From positions 1-49,984 of IMG/VR virus record IMGVR_UViG_3300005096_000520: 49,984 nt of DNA; one strand, 5' to 3'. The stretch is from a virus. The notes beneath the pieces are model-generated. The model saw nothing but the letters and a program-made list of their open reading frames with translations. It was not told where the DNA came from and did no database searches. The position numbers and the translations under genes are program-made. The first letter of the stretch is position 1. Each line of letters starts with the position of its first letter. This document shows positions 5,681-12,385 of the stretch, piece after piece.

Positions 5681-7204
5681 ATGGCGAACCATTTCAACAA
5701 GGGAGTCGTGTTCGGAAAACTGGCGGGGCTTGAACGGAAGAAATCCGAAGGGGGCAAACCCTACATCCAGATATACCTCGAATGCCCGAACGATCTCCAC
5801 GGGGATGCAAAGGTTTACGGCCGGATGTGGGGAGAAGACAGGGTCAATGCCTTCATGGCCGGGCTGAACAGAGACGGCAAGCTCCTCATGGGGACCGGGC
5901 TCAGGCTTGAAGGATTTTTCAGCCAATACGACGCAGAGGACGGTCTCTACTGGGCCAATGCGGCACATCTCAAGGACAAGTTCATGAATGCCTACTTCTC
6001 GTCTCTGAGGCATGGCAGGAAACTTCACTTCCATGCCTTTGACGGCAACCTCAGGTTTGAGCATGTCTTCACATCCGGGGGGATCCCGGCTGAGAAGATC
6101 TTCACCGACAATCCAAGGCAGAAACGTATCAGGATAACTCCTATTTCCCGGGATATCTACCAGGACAGGCAGCGGGGCATTATCTCTCAGCGGGAGATGA
6201 AACGAAAGGCGCGCACCGAGGCGTTGATAACGCTTGCAGGCCTCCAGATGAGGTTCCGGACCATATTGCACCGGCCGGTGCCGGAGGGGAGCATCCTCAA
6301 GAAAGCCGTCATCAAGCGGATCAGGACCGGGAGGTACAACTACAGGTGGACTCTCTCGCTGACCGTAGAGGTCCCGCCGGATGATTCGATGCCCGCAGGA
6401 CAGGCACCCGCCGGCAAGACGGCAGGGCTCGACGTCGGTTACAGGATGATCGACGGCCGCCTGCGTGTTGGCTATCTGGCTGGAGATGCCGGACAGATGG
6501 AGATATACCTGCCCGGCCGGATAATGGAGCGGTTCATCCATGTGCAGGAGCTGCAACAGAAGAGCGACGCCCTGCTTGAGGAGATGAAGGCACGCCTGGT
6601 CGAGATGCTCCCCGAGGGGCTCCCAGCGGAGCTGAAAGCAAACTGGCATATGGCAAGGCACGGAAGGCTCAGAAAGATTATCCGTTGGCTTGCGGATAAC
6701 AGCCCTGAACATATAGCCCTCAGGGAACTGCGGAAATGGGAGCGGCAGGATGCAGCGATACAGAATGAGAAGGAGGGACTCAGGAGGCGTGCAATCAGGC
6801 AGAGGCAATGGTTCTACTACAACCTCGCGCACAGGCTGGCCGGAGAGTATGGGACCCTTGTGATCGAATCTCTCAAGCCCGGCGACCTGCAGAGGAAGAC
6901 CCAGCTTGATGACGACCGGACACTGCCCCGGAGAGCGTCTTTCTATCGAGGTATCGCTGCCGTTGGTGCTTTGCTCGACATTATTCAGGATGTCGGACGC
7001 CGAAAGGGCATGACGGTCCACAAGGTTGATCCCGCATACACCACGTTGACCTGCCATGTCTGTGGTCATGTGGTAGAACCCGTTGACAGGGCCAGCCTGC
7101 TCTGGTGCTGCGACGGCTGCGGATCCGAGTGGGACCAGGACTATAACGCTGCGTATAACCTCTATATGAGTGGAAGGGAGAGCAAAGAGGCAAAAGTTGC
7201 ATAA
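5681..7204 (+). CDS. Compact Cas12-like (type V, Cas12m-related) effector with N-terminal OB-fold
   Basis: 507 residues, coding directly before a CRISPR array. Residues about 4-95 look like an SSB-type OB-fold (FNKGVVFGKLAGLERKK, then alternating strands). From about residue 88 the order matches Cas12m/type V-U1 proteins as I remember them: GLYWANA, then KLHFHAFDG (114-122), a WED-like strand set (207-231, KKAVIKRIRTGRYNYRWTL), RuvC-I GLDVGY with D251, a helical bridge (280-385), RuvC-II VIES with E396, a TNB-type zinc ribbon (C458, C461, C477, C480) and RuvC-III DQDYNAA with D487. The D/E/D triad is intact, whereas characterised Cas12m proteins have a degraded site and bind without cutting. 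The helical recognition lobe expected at the N-terminus is missing. TnpB is the alternative, but no IS elements flank it and the array argues for Cas12. Confidence 0.88.
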   Translation: MANHFNKGVVFGKLAGLERKKSEGGKPYIQIYLECPNDLHGDAKVYGRMWGEDRVNAFMAGLNRDGKLLMGTGLRLEGFFSQYDAEDGLYWANAAHLKDKFMNAYFSSLRHGRKLHFHAFDGNLRFEHVFTSGGIPAEKIFTDNPRQKRIRITPISRDIYQDRQRGIISQREMKRKARTEALITLAGLQMRFRTILHRPVPEGSILKKAVIKRIRTGRYNYRWTLSLTVEVPPDDSMPAGQAPAGKTAGLDVGYRMIDGRLRVGYLAGDAGQMEIYLPGRIMERFIHVQELQQKSDALLEEMKARLVEMLPEGLPAELKANWHMARHGRLRKIIRWLADNSPEHIALRELRKWERQDAAIQNEKEGLRRRAIRQRQWFYYNLAHRLAGEYGTLVIESLKPGDLQRKTQLDDDRTLPRRASFYRGIAAVGALLDIIQDVGRRKGMTVHKVDPAYTTLTCHVCGHVVEPVDRASLLWCCDGCGSEWDQDYNAAYNLYMSGRESKEAKVA

Positions 7205-7251
7205 CCCCGGCTTTAATATGCTGAAAAGAAACAGGAAAAGAGAGGGGTGCA

Positions 7252-7554
7252 GTAGGAAAACTGGGTCCAGGTCAGGAAGCCTGGAACAGGGACAATCCCT
7301 GAGGGGATAGGAAGGCGGGCCTGTAGGAAAACTGGGTCCAGGTCAGGAAGCCTGGAACTCCGGATGGTGATAAATTTTTCCATGTTTAAGTAGGAAAACT
7401 GGGTCCAGGTCAGGAAGCCTGGAACTGGGGATCAACGGGTTTCTTGCCGCCGCTTTCTTGGTAGGAAAACTGGGTCCAGGTCAGGAAGCCTGGAACTGGC
7501 GTTCAGGATAGCAAGTCCGTCCGCGATGCTGGGTAGGAAAACTGGGTCCGGAAC
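7252..7554 (+). CRISPR. CRISPR array: four 36-base repeats plus one shortened terminal repeat
   Basis: Identical repeats occupy 7252-7287, 7323-7358, 7390-7425 and 7461-7496. Spacers are 35, 31, 35 and 36 bases (7288-7322, 7359-7389, 7426-7460, 7497-7532) and unlike one another. The last unit, 7533-7554, keeps repeat bases 1-17 and the final GGAAC but lacks the 14 bases between. In the full repeat TCCAGG (15-20) can pair with CCTGGA (29-34) around an 8-base loop, placing the hairpin two bases from the spacer, as in type V crRNA handles. The array begins 47 bases after the effector stop, so no tracrRNA fits between them. No spacer match was seen by eye in this window. No cas1, cas2 or cas4 is present. 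Confidence 0.95.
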
Positions 7555-7641
7555 GACCAAGTTCACCGGTGAGCGGTAGCGAGTTCGGTGCAGCGCATTG
7601 TTGGGCCTGATGGCCTTAATCTAAATACAGGAGGTTACGCT

Positions 7642-7830
7642 ATGAAACTGAGGAACATTCTTATCATTCAGGCTATTATCGTTCTGTTCATTGGTATAGG
7701 CTGGGTGAAAAATCTTATTAAACTCGCACATTGTGATTTTGAGGCCCCATATCAGGCTGAGGTTATCTATGCCGCTGGCTTGATTCCACCTGTGGGGGCT
7801 ATAACCGGCTGGCTTGACCTTGGGAAGTGA
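7642..7830 (+). CDS. Small membrane protein paired with a pilin-like protein
   Basis: 62 residues. Residues 3-22 (LRNILIIQAIIVLFIGIGWV) form a membrane helix; the rest (LAHCDFEAPYQAEV, then a Gly/Ala/Pro-rich hydrophobic stretch) may form a second. The start at 7642 is chosen for AGGAGG 6 bases upstream; an in-frame ATG at 7588 has no site. Proteins with the CDFEAPY pattern next to a prepilin-like gene are, as I recall, a recurrent pair in phages of Gram-negative bacteria, but no function is known to me. Directly followed by the pilin-like gene, 8 bases away. Confidence 0.75.
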   Translation: MKLRNILIIQAIIVLFIGIGWVKNLIKLAHCDFEAPYQAEVIYAAGLIPPVGAITGWLDLGK

Positions 7831-7838
7831 GGTGAATC

Positions 7839-8180
7839 ATGAAAAACAAAGGCTTTACTTTCATCGAACTTCTTATCATCCTCGCAATGGCCGGGATTGT
7901 TGCGACCATGTTCTTTGGCTTGGTCGTAAATAATCGTGGGGCAACCGAGCGCAGGGCCTTCGCCGGGGCAGTGAAATTTGCAACCGGCAACAATATTACA
8001 GTCAAGCGCATTTCATGTGCCGGAGATTCAAACCGTGACGGATATGGCACTTGTGCCATTTCCACGGAAGATAATCAGCGTATAATGCTCCAGTGCCCGA
8101 CAGATTATTTTGACGTTGAATGGTTCGGAGCAAGCGGCTGTAAAGAGGTTTTCCAGGATTTCAATTTTACGATTAGATGA
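7839..8180 (+). CDS. Phage-encoded type IV pilin-like prepilin
   Basis: 113 residues. The N-terminus MKNKGFTFIELLIILAMAG is a textbook type III signal: short basic leader, Gly before the PilD cleavage point, Phe +1, Glu +5 and a hydrophobic helix of about 20 residues. The C-terminal part has three cysteines (C67, C78 and a later pair near C92/C104) that could make disulfides in a small pilin head. It would be processed by the host prepilin peptidase and inserted in the inner membrane or incorporated in host pili or a type II secretion pseudopilus. It could block pilus-dependent superinfection or change the host surface; that is inference. The start is preceded by GAGGTGAATC. Confidence 0.85.
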   Translation: MKNKGFTFIELLIILAMAGIVATMFFGLVVNNRGATERRAFAGAVKFATGNNITVKRISCAGDSNRDGYGTCAISTEDNQRIMLQCPTDYFDVEWFGASGCKEVFQDFNFTIR

Positions 8181-8208
8181 GGATAGGCTCAACCTTCAAG
8201 GAGTAGAT

Positions 8209-8550
8209 GTGGAATATAACTGGCACAGAGAAGTCATTGACAAGGCAACCAGGGCCATATCGCGGCACGCGCAGAAGCTGTACGACGAGGGCCTTGATCT
8301 CAGCGGATGGTTCTCTTTCTTTGAGAAGAATCATCCAGAGGTCTTCAGCAAGTATCTGAAGATACCCGAAAGGCTCAACAGGGCGAAGGCTAAAAACTCC
8401 ATGTCGGAGTTCAAAAAGATAGCAAAAGAATACCAGGACACCGAGATATGGGCAATCAACCAGTTCGCAGAACACCTTGAGAAGGAAAAAACCAAGGCCC
8501 TTGAGGCCATGAGGGAAAAACGGAGAGATCCGCAGGAGGTGCTTATATGA
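8209..8550 (+). CDS. Hypothetical helical phage protein
   Basis: 113 residues from a GTG at 8209, which has AAGGAG 5 bases upstream and avoids overlap with the pilin-like gene; a longer frame back to 8110 overlaps that gene and has no site. The protein is strongly helical and charged (many Lys/Glu, Trp at WFSFF and IWAINQF). No family recognised. It overlaps the next gene by 4 bases (ATGA), placing it in the same operon. Confidence 0.65.
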   Translation: MEYNWHREVIDKATRAISRHAQKLYDEGLDLSGWFSFFEKNHPEVFSKYLKIPERLNRAKAKNSMSEFKKIAKEYQDTEIWAINQFAEHLEKEKTKALEAMREKRRDPQEVLI

Positions 8551-8891
8551 CACATGAGGAGTTCAACGAGGTCCTCGAAGCACGATTCGAGAAAAGCCGC
8601 ATGGTACTTGCAAAAAAGGCCGGAGAATACGCCCGGGGCGACCGGCTCAGCAACTTCAAGAAGGCTGCCGGTGCACTCCAGTGCACTCCGCACAAGGCCC
8701 TTGTCGGCATGTGGATGAAGCACATCATCAGCATCATCGACATGGTCGACGACATGGAGAAAGGTAAGGACACATCTTACATTATATGGGATGAAAAGAT
8801 CGGCGATGCAATCAATTACCTGATACTGCTTGATGGATTGGTCTGTGAGGGCCTTGGCGTCAAACCAACTCAAGAGGTTGAGAATGTTTGA
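8547..8891 (+). CDS. MazG-like nucleotide pyrophosphohydrolase-type phage protein
   Basis: 114 residues, helical. The pattern LAKKAGEYARGDRLSNFKKAA followed by KHIISIIDMVDDMEKG and WDEKIGDAINYLILLDGL (read here in fragments) matches a widespread phage family of the all-alpha NTP pyrophosphatase type, with the final helix carrying the conserved Glu/Asp pair DEKIGD. Members are thought to clean or alter nucleotide pools during infection; substrate unknown. Start has AGGAGG-like site and 4-base overlap with the upstream gene. Placement by pattern only. Confidence 0.6.
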   Translation: MTHEEFNEVLEARFEKSRMVLAKKAGEYARGDRLSNFKKAAGALQCTPHKALVGMWMKHIISIIDMVDDMEKGKDTSYIIWDEKIGDAINYLILLDGLVCEGLGVKPTQEVENV

Positions 8892-9792
8892 TCGCATTGA
8901 AAAAGGCCTCTGGTGGGACAGGGCTTGGACTCTTGTGGAAGGATGCACCAAGGTAAGCCCTGCCTGCCGGAACTGCTGGGCCGAGAGAGATGCATGGCGG
9001 AAGTCTCATCAGAAAAATGAAAAAATCAGCAGGCGGTATGAGGATCTCCTGGATGAAAACGGACACTGGACCGGCAGGATCCGCTTGATGGAGAATTTCG
9101 ACATTCCTTGCCTGATCAAGAAGATCAGAAGACCTACGGTCTTTGCAATCTGGAATGACCTGTTTCATGAGAATGTGCCCAGACTATACATTGAACACGC
9201 TCTCATTGTAATGGCGCTTCTTAAGAAACATGTCTTTCTGGTCCTGACTAAAAGAATCGACAGAGCAAAAAAGATTTTGGATACCCCTGCGCCGAATATC
9301 TGGTTCGGAGTCACAGCGGAGAATCAGGAACAGGCAAACAGGCGGATACCAACACTCATGCAGATACGAGCAGCAAAGCGGTTCGTTTCCATTGAGCCTA
9401 TGCTGGGGCCCGTAATTTTAGAGAAATGGCTTGCGGACAGAAAACTGGATTGGGTCATCCTCGGCGGTGAGACAGGCAAAAATGCCCGGCCCATGCATCC
9501 CGGTTGGGCGCGCAAGGTCCGGGACGACTGCCAGGCGGCGGGGGTGCCGTTTTTCTTTAAGCAATGGGGGGAGTGGTTGCCTGATCGCCAACTCTTCAAT
9601 CACCCTCAAGGCCCGGGGGGGAAACTGATGCTTACCTTAGAGCATAATTCACCCAAGGCGATTGCTACACGGCAAAAGCTACAAATCACAACAATTTGCC
9701 ATCATGGATTTACTACCACCTTTGCCCATGTCGGCAAGAAGGCTGCTGGCGCGTTGCTTGATGGCAGGGAATGGCGCGAGGTGCCGGAGTGA
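8884..9792 (+). CDS. Phage Gp37/Gp68-like protein (DUF5131 family)
   Basis: 302 residues from the ATG at 8884, which has AAGAGG 6 bases upstream and overlaps the previous gene by 8 bases. The start matches the family: IEKGLWWDRAWTLVEGC, then C-TKVSPAC-RNCWAE, a three-cysteine cluster resembling the iron-sulfur binding loop of radical SAM proteins. Later conserved pieces are WNDLFHE, FLVLTKR, WFGVTAE and VILGGETGKNARPM, followed by FFFKQWGEW near the C-terminus. These proteins are common in phages and mobile elements; the chemistry is not established, though the cysteine pattern and partial barrel suggest a radical SAM-related fold. All conserved blocks are present, so it looks intact. Confidence 0.85.
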   Translation: MFDRIEKGLWWDRAWTLVEGCTKVSPACRNCWAERDAWRKSHQKNEKISRRYEDLLDENGHWTGRIRLMENFDIPCLIKKIRRPTVFAIWNDLFHENVPRLYIEHALIVMALLKKHVFLVLTKRIDRAKKILDTPAPNIWFGVTAENQEQANRRIPTLMQIRAAKRFVSIEPMLGPVILEKWLADRKLDWVILGGETGKNARPMHPGWARKVRDDCQAAGVPFFFKQWGEWLPDRQLFNHPQGPGGKLMLTLEHNSPKAIATRQKLQITTICHHGFTTTFAHVGKKAAGALLDGREWREVPE

Positions 9793-9794
9793 AA

Positions 9795-9977
9795 ATGATT
9801 GAAGAGAAACTTGCCGAGGCTGAAAGAAAAGCTTGGGATGCCCTCGGCAGATACAAGTTCTTGATGTTCGGATATTGGGCGGCTATATGGGTGCATATGA
9901 ATTCAATGTCACCTGCCAAAAGGAGCAATCCTTTCAATCGTCTGGTGCAGATGGCAAGGGAGGCAAAGAGACAATGA
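9795..9977 (+). CDS. Small hypothetical protein
   Basis: 60 residues from the ATG at 9795, 2 bases after the previous stop. Helical, with a hydrophobic middle (FLMFGYWAAIWVHM) that could be a weak membrane or interface helix. It overlaps the next gene by 4 bases (ATGA). No family recognised; packing in the operon is the main support. Confidence 0.5.
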   Translation: MIEEKLAEAERKAWDALGRYKFLMFGYWAAIWVHMNSMSPAKRSNPFNRLVQMAREAKRQ

Positions 9978-10546
9978 CTGAGCGTCCTATAATTATGACA
10001 ACTTCTATGGTGCGGGGCATTCTTTTCGGGCGAAAAACGCAGACAAGGAGACTGGCAAGGCGGAGAACATGCCCCTATGGAGCCCCTGGCGACCGGCTGT
10101 GGGTAAGAGAGACGTGGGCCCACCACAAGGCATGCAACCGTGCCGAGCATGATCACGATACAGGGTGTCTTTTGTACAAGGCAGACCATATTGAAAATGT
10201 CTGGAACGATAAAACTCGCTGGATACATATATGGTATGAGAAAAAGCCCTCTATTCATATGCCTCGGTGGGCATCGAGGATACTTCTTGAAATAGTCAGC
10301 GTCAGGGCAGAAAGAATTCAGGATATAAGTATTGAGGATATTCACGCAGAGGGTATTGATAGATGGGAAGACTTTGAAGGTGGAAAACATCTATCAGTTT
10401 ATCAGGCTCAAGGGGCCTTTAAAAATTTTTGGAATTCACTCTACGCCAAGAGTGGGTACGGATGGGATGCAAATCCAGTGGTATGGAGGATAGAGTTCAG
10501 AGTATTACACGACTTGTGCCGTGCAGGTCTGCCGCTTATGAAATGA
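9974..10546 (+). CDS. ASCH-domain-like phage protein
   Basis: 190 residues from the ATG at 9974. The opening RPIIMTTSMVRGILFGRKTQTRR is typical of a phage protein family related to ASCH/PUA-like folds, followed by GAPGDRLWVRETW and a C-terminal block FWNSLYAKSGYGWDANPVVW. ASCH proteins are proposed to bind RNA or modified bases; no function is proven for this group. It sits in a small accessory block with the Gp37/Gp68-like gene, a common neighbour in other phages. A longer frame upstream to 9833 overlaps the 9795 gene out of frame and is not needed. Confidence 0.78.
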   Translation: MTERPIIMTTSMVRGILFGRKTQTRRLARRRTCPYGAPGDRLWVRETWAHHKACNRAEHDHDTGCLLYKADHIENVWNDKTRWIHIWYEKKPSIHMPRWASRILLEIVSVRAERIQDISIEDIHAEGIDRWEDFEGGKHLSVYQAQGAFKNFWNSLYAKSGYGWDANPVVWRIEFRVLHDLCRAGLPLMK

Positions 10547-10558
10547 AAGGATGGATCT

Positions 10559-10732
10559 TTATGTGGCTGGAAACGGGCCGTGCTTATCGCACGGACTGTT
10601 ATGGACATAAGGACAGATCGTGCGCAGACGTCCATCCTCGACGCCGTAATTGCACGTCCAGGCATCGGGAACGTCGGAGACGCTCTCGTTTGGGATCAAT
10701 TCGAAATATTTGCAATCAGGATAGGTATTCAT
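10559..10732 (-). CDS. Possible minus-strand cysteine-rich small protein
   Basis: 57 residues on the opposite strand to all neighbours. The sequence is protein-like: PDCKYFELIP, WTCNYG, LRTICPYVHNSPCDKHG, with four to five Cys plus His able to bind zinc. It fills the gap between the ASCH-like gene and the methyltransferase. Against it: no good ribosome binding site, and an open plus-strand frame runs across the same bases. Reported because neither strand explains the segment well. Confidence 0.35.
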   Translation of the reverse strand: MNTYPDCKYFELIPNESVSDVPDAWTCNYGVEDGRLRTICPYVHNSPCDKHGPFPAT

Positions 10733-10759
10733 AAAAAAAGTATAGCAAAAAGGAGAAGT

Positions 10760-12304
10760 ATTATCAAGGAACTCATAGTCGACAACTTTGCAGGAGGTGG
10801 CGGGGCTTCGGTAGGCATAGAGGCTGCGCTCGGGCGACCGGTGGACATTGCGGTCAATCATGACCCGGTTGCCATTGCCATGCACAAGGCAAACCATCCG
10901 CGCACGCGGCATCTGAACGAAAATATCTGGGACGTTGATCCGGTCGATATTTGCGCCGGCCGGCCTGTCGGTCTCGCATGGTTCAGCCCGGACTGTACTC
11001 ACTTCAGCAAGGCCAAGGGCGGACGGCCGGTCAATAAGAAGATACGGGGCCTCGCCTGGGTGGTTCTCAAGTGGGCCGCTACCGTGCGGCCGCGGATAAT
11101 CATACTCGAGAATGTCGAGGAGTTCGTCACCTGGGGACCACTCGTAAAGAAAGAGGACGGCAACCACTACCCCTGCCCGAAGCGCAAGGGTCAGACCTTC
11201 AAGGTCTTCGTGAACGCCCTCAAAAAGCACGGTTATGACGTCAACTGGCGGGAGCTTCGGGCCTGTGACTACGGGGCCCCGACCATAAGAAAACGTCTCT
11301 TCCTGATAGCCCGCTGCGACGGGCAGGCCATAACCTGGCCTGAGCCCACGCACGGGGACCCGAAAAGCAAGGCGGTCAGGATAGGACGGTTGAAGCCCTG
11401 GCGGACGGCCGCAGAGTGCATTGACTGGTCTATCCCATGCCCCTCGATATTTATGACCAGGGAAGAGGCCAGGGCATACGGCGTCAAGCGGCCACTGGCC
11501 GAGGCGACCATGAGGCGCATAGCAAGGGGCATCAAGCGGTATGTCCTGGATGCGGCGGAGCCATTTATCGTGCCAATAGCTCATTATAATGGCCGAGATA
11601 CCATTCATGGCATAAATGATCCATTCAGGACCGTTACCGCCAACCCCAGGGGAGGGTCATTCAGCTTGGTGATGCCTTCTCTCATGCACCTGACCCATCA
11701 TGGAAAGCAGACCCTTGTCTCTGCTTTCCTCGCCAAGCATTATGGTGGGGTCGTTGGTACCAGTATGGACAGCCCCATAAGCACGGTAACGAGCAAAGAT
11801 CACCATTCGCTCGTCACCGCCCACATCATAAAGCTATATGGCACGAATACCGGTCATGCTTGTAATGAACCCCTTCATACGGTCACGGCTGGGGGTTTTC
11901 ATCTCGGCGAGGTATGGGCCTTCCTCATGAAGTATTACGGCACGGACCAGGACCCTCAACTCCGCAAGCCCTTGCATACGGTCACTACAAAGGACCGTTT
12001 CGGTCTCGTTACGGTCCATGGGGAGGAATACCGGATAGTGGACATAGGCATGAGGATGCTTACACCGAGGGAACTTTTCCGGGCGCAGGGGTTCCCGGAC
12101 AGCTACATCATTGACATAGGGCACGACCCAAGGGAACTCTTCCGGGACAAGCCCCTCACGAAGACCCAGCAGGTTGCCCTGTGCGGCAACTCTGTATGCC
12201 CCGACTTGGCGAAAATCCTCGTCGAGTCGAATTATGAAGCAGGCAATGGAATCCTTTCAGAAAAATGCGATACAACAGGGATGTCTACACTCCAACCCAC
12301 CTGA
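10760..12304 (+). CDS. Orphan DNA cytosine-C5 methyltransferase
   Basis: Transfers a methyl group from S-adenosylmethionine to C5 of cytosine. Motifs in order: I DNFAGGGGAS, IV SPDCTHFSKAKGG with the catalytic Cys, VI ENVEEFV, VIII APTIRKRLFLIA, IX RELFRAQGFP and X ALCGNSV. The target-recognition region (about residues 285-430) contains three diverged units of the type FL-KYYG followed by PLHTVT-KD. The conserved protein begins at ELIVDNF. AAGGAG at 10750-10755 is ideally placed for an AUU at 10760 or AUC at 10763, but no ATG, GTG or TTG is near. The frame stays open to a GTG at 10580 without a ribosome site, so the start is uncertain. No restriction enzyme is nearby; likely protects phage DNA from host restriction. 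Confidence 0.88.
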   Translation: MIKELIVDNFAGGGGASVGIEAALGRPVDIAVNHDPVAIAMHKANHPRTRHLNENIWDVDPVDICAGRPVGLAWFSPDCTHFSKAKGGRPVNKKIRGLAWVVLKWAATVRPRIIILENVEEFVTWGPLVKKEDGNHYPCPKRKGQTFKVFVNALKKHGYDVNWRELRACDYGAPTIRKRLFLIARCDGQAITWPEPTHGDPKSKAVRIGRLKPWRTAAECIDWSIPCPSIFMTREEARAYGVKRPLAEATMRRIARGIKRYVLDAAEPFIVPIAHYNGRDTIHGINDPFRTVTANPRGGSFSLVMPSLMHLTHHGKQTLVSAFLAKHYGGVVGTSMDSPISTVTSKDHHSLVTAHIIKLYGTNTGHACNEPLHTVTAGGFHLGEVWAFLMKYYGTDQDPQLRKPLHTVTTKDRFGLVTVHGEEYRIVDIGMRMLTPRELFRAQGFPDSYIIDIGHDPRELFRDKPLTKTQQVALCGNSVCPDLAKILVESNYEAGNGILSEKCDTTGMSTLQPT

Positions 12305-12385
12305 GAAATCGTCTCAGAGAGGCTCTCAGGCGGCCGGTTTTTGGGGGATAATGAGTAAATCCAACAATATTAAAAAGGAGGTATC

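Noticed and set aside
5642-7069. 475-codon open frame on the minus strand
   Set aside because: It is the antisense of the Cas12-like gene; it has no ribosome site, no recognisable domain, and Pro/Leu/Arg-rich composition typical of shadow frames.
5681-7204. Interpretation of the effector as an IS605-type TnpB
   Set aside because: No TnpA, no left or right end hairpins, presence of a CRISPR array 47 bases downstream, and a HFHAFDG/WED pattern closer to Cas12m. Not fully excluded without profile searches.
10733-11608. Long minus-strand open frame across the methyltransferase gene
   Set aside because: It lies opposite a gene with all cytosine methyltransferase motifs. Only its last 57 codons, beyond the methyltransferase start, look protein-like and are listed separately.
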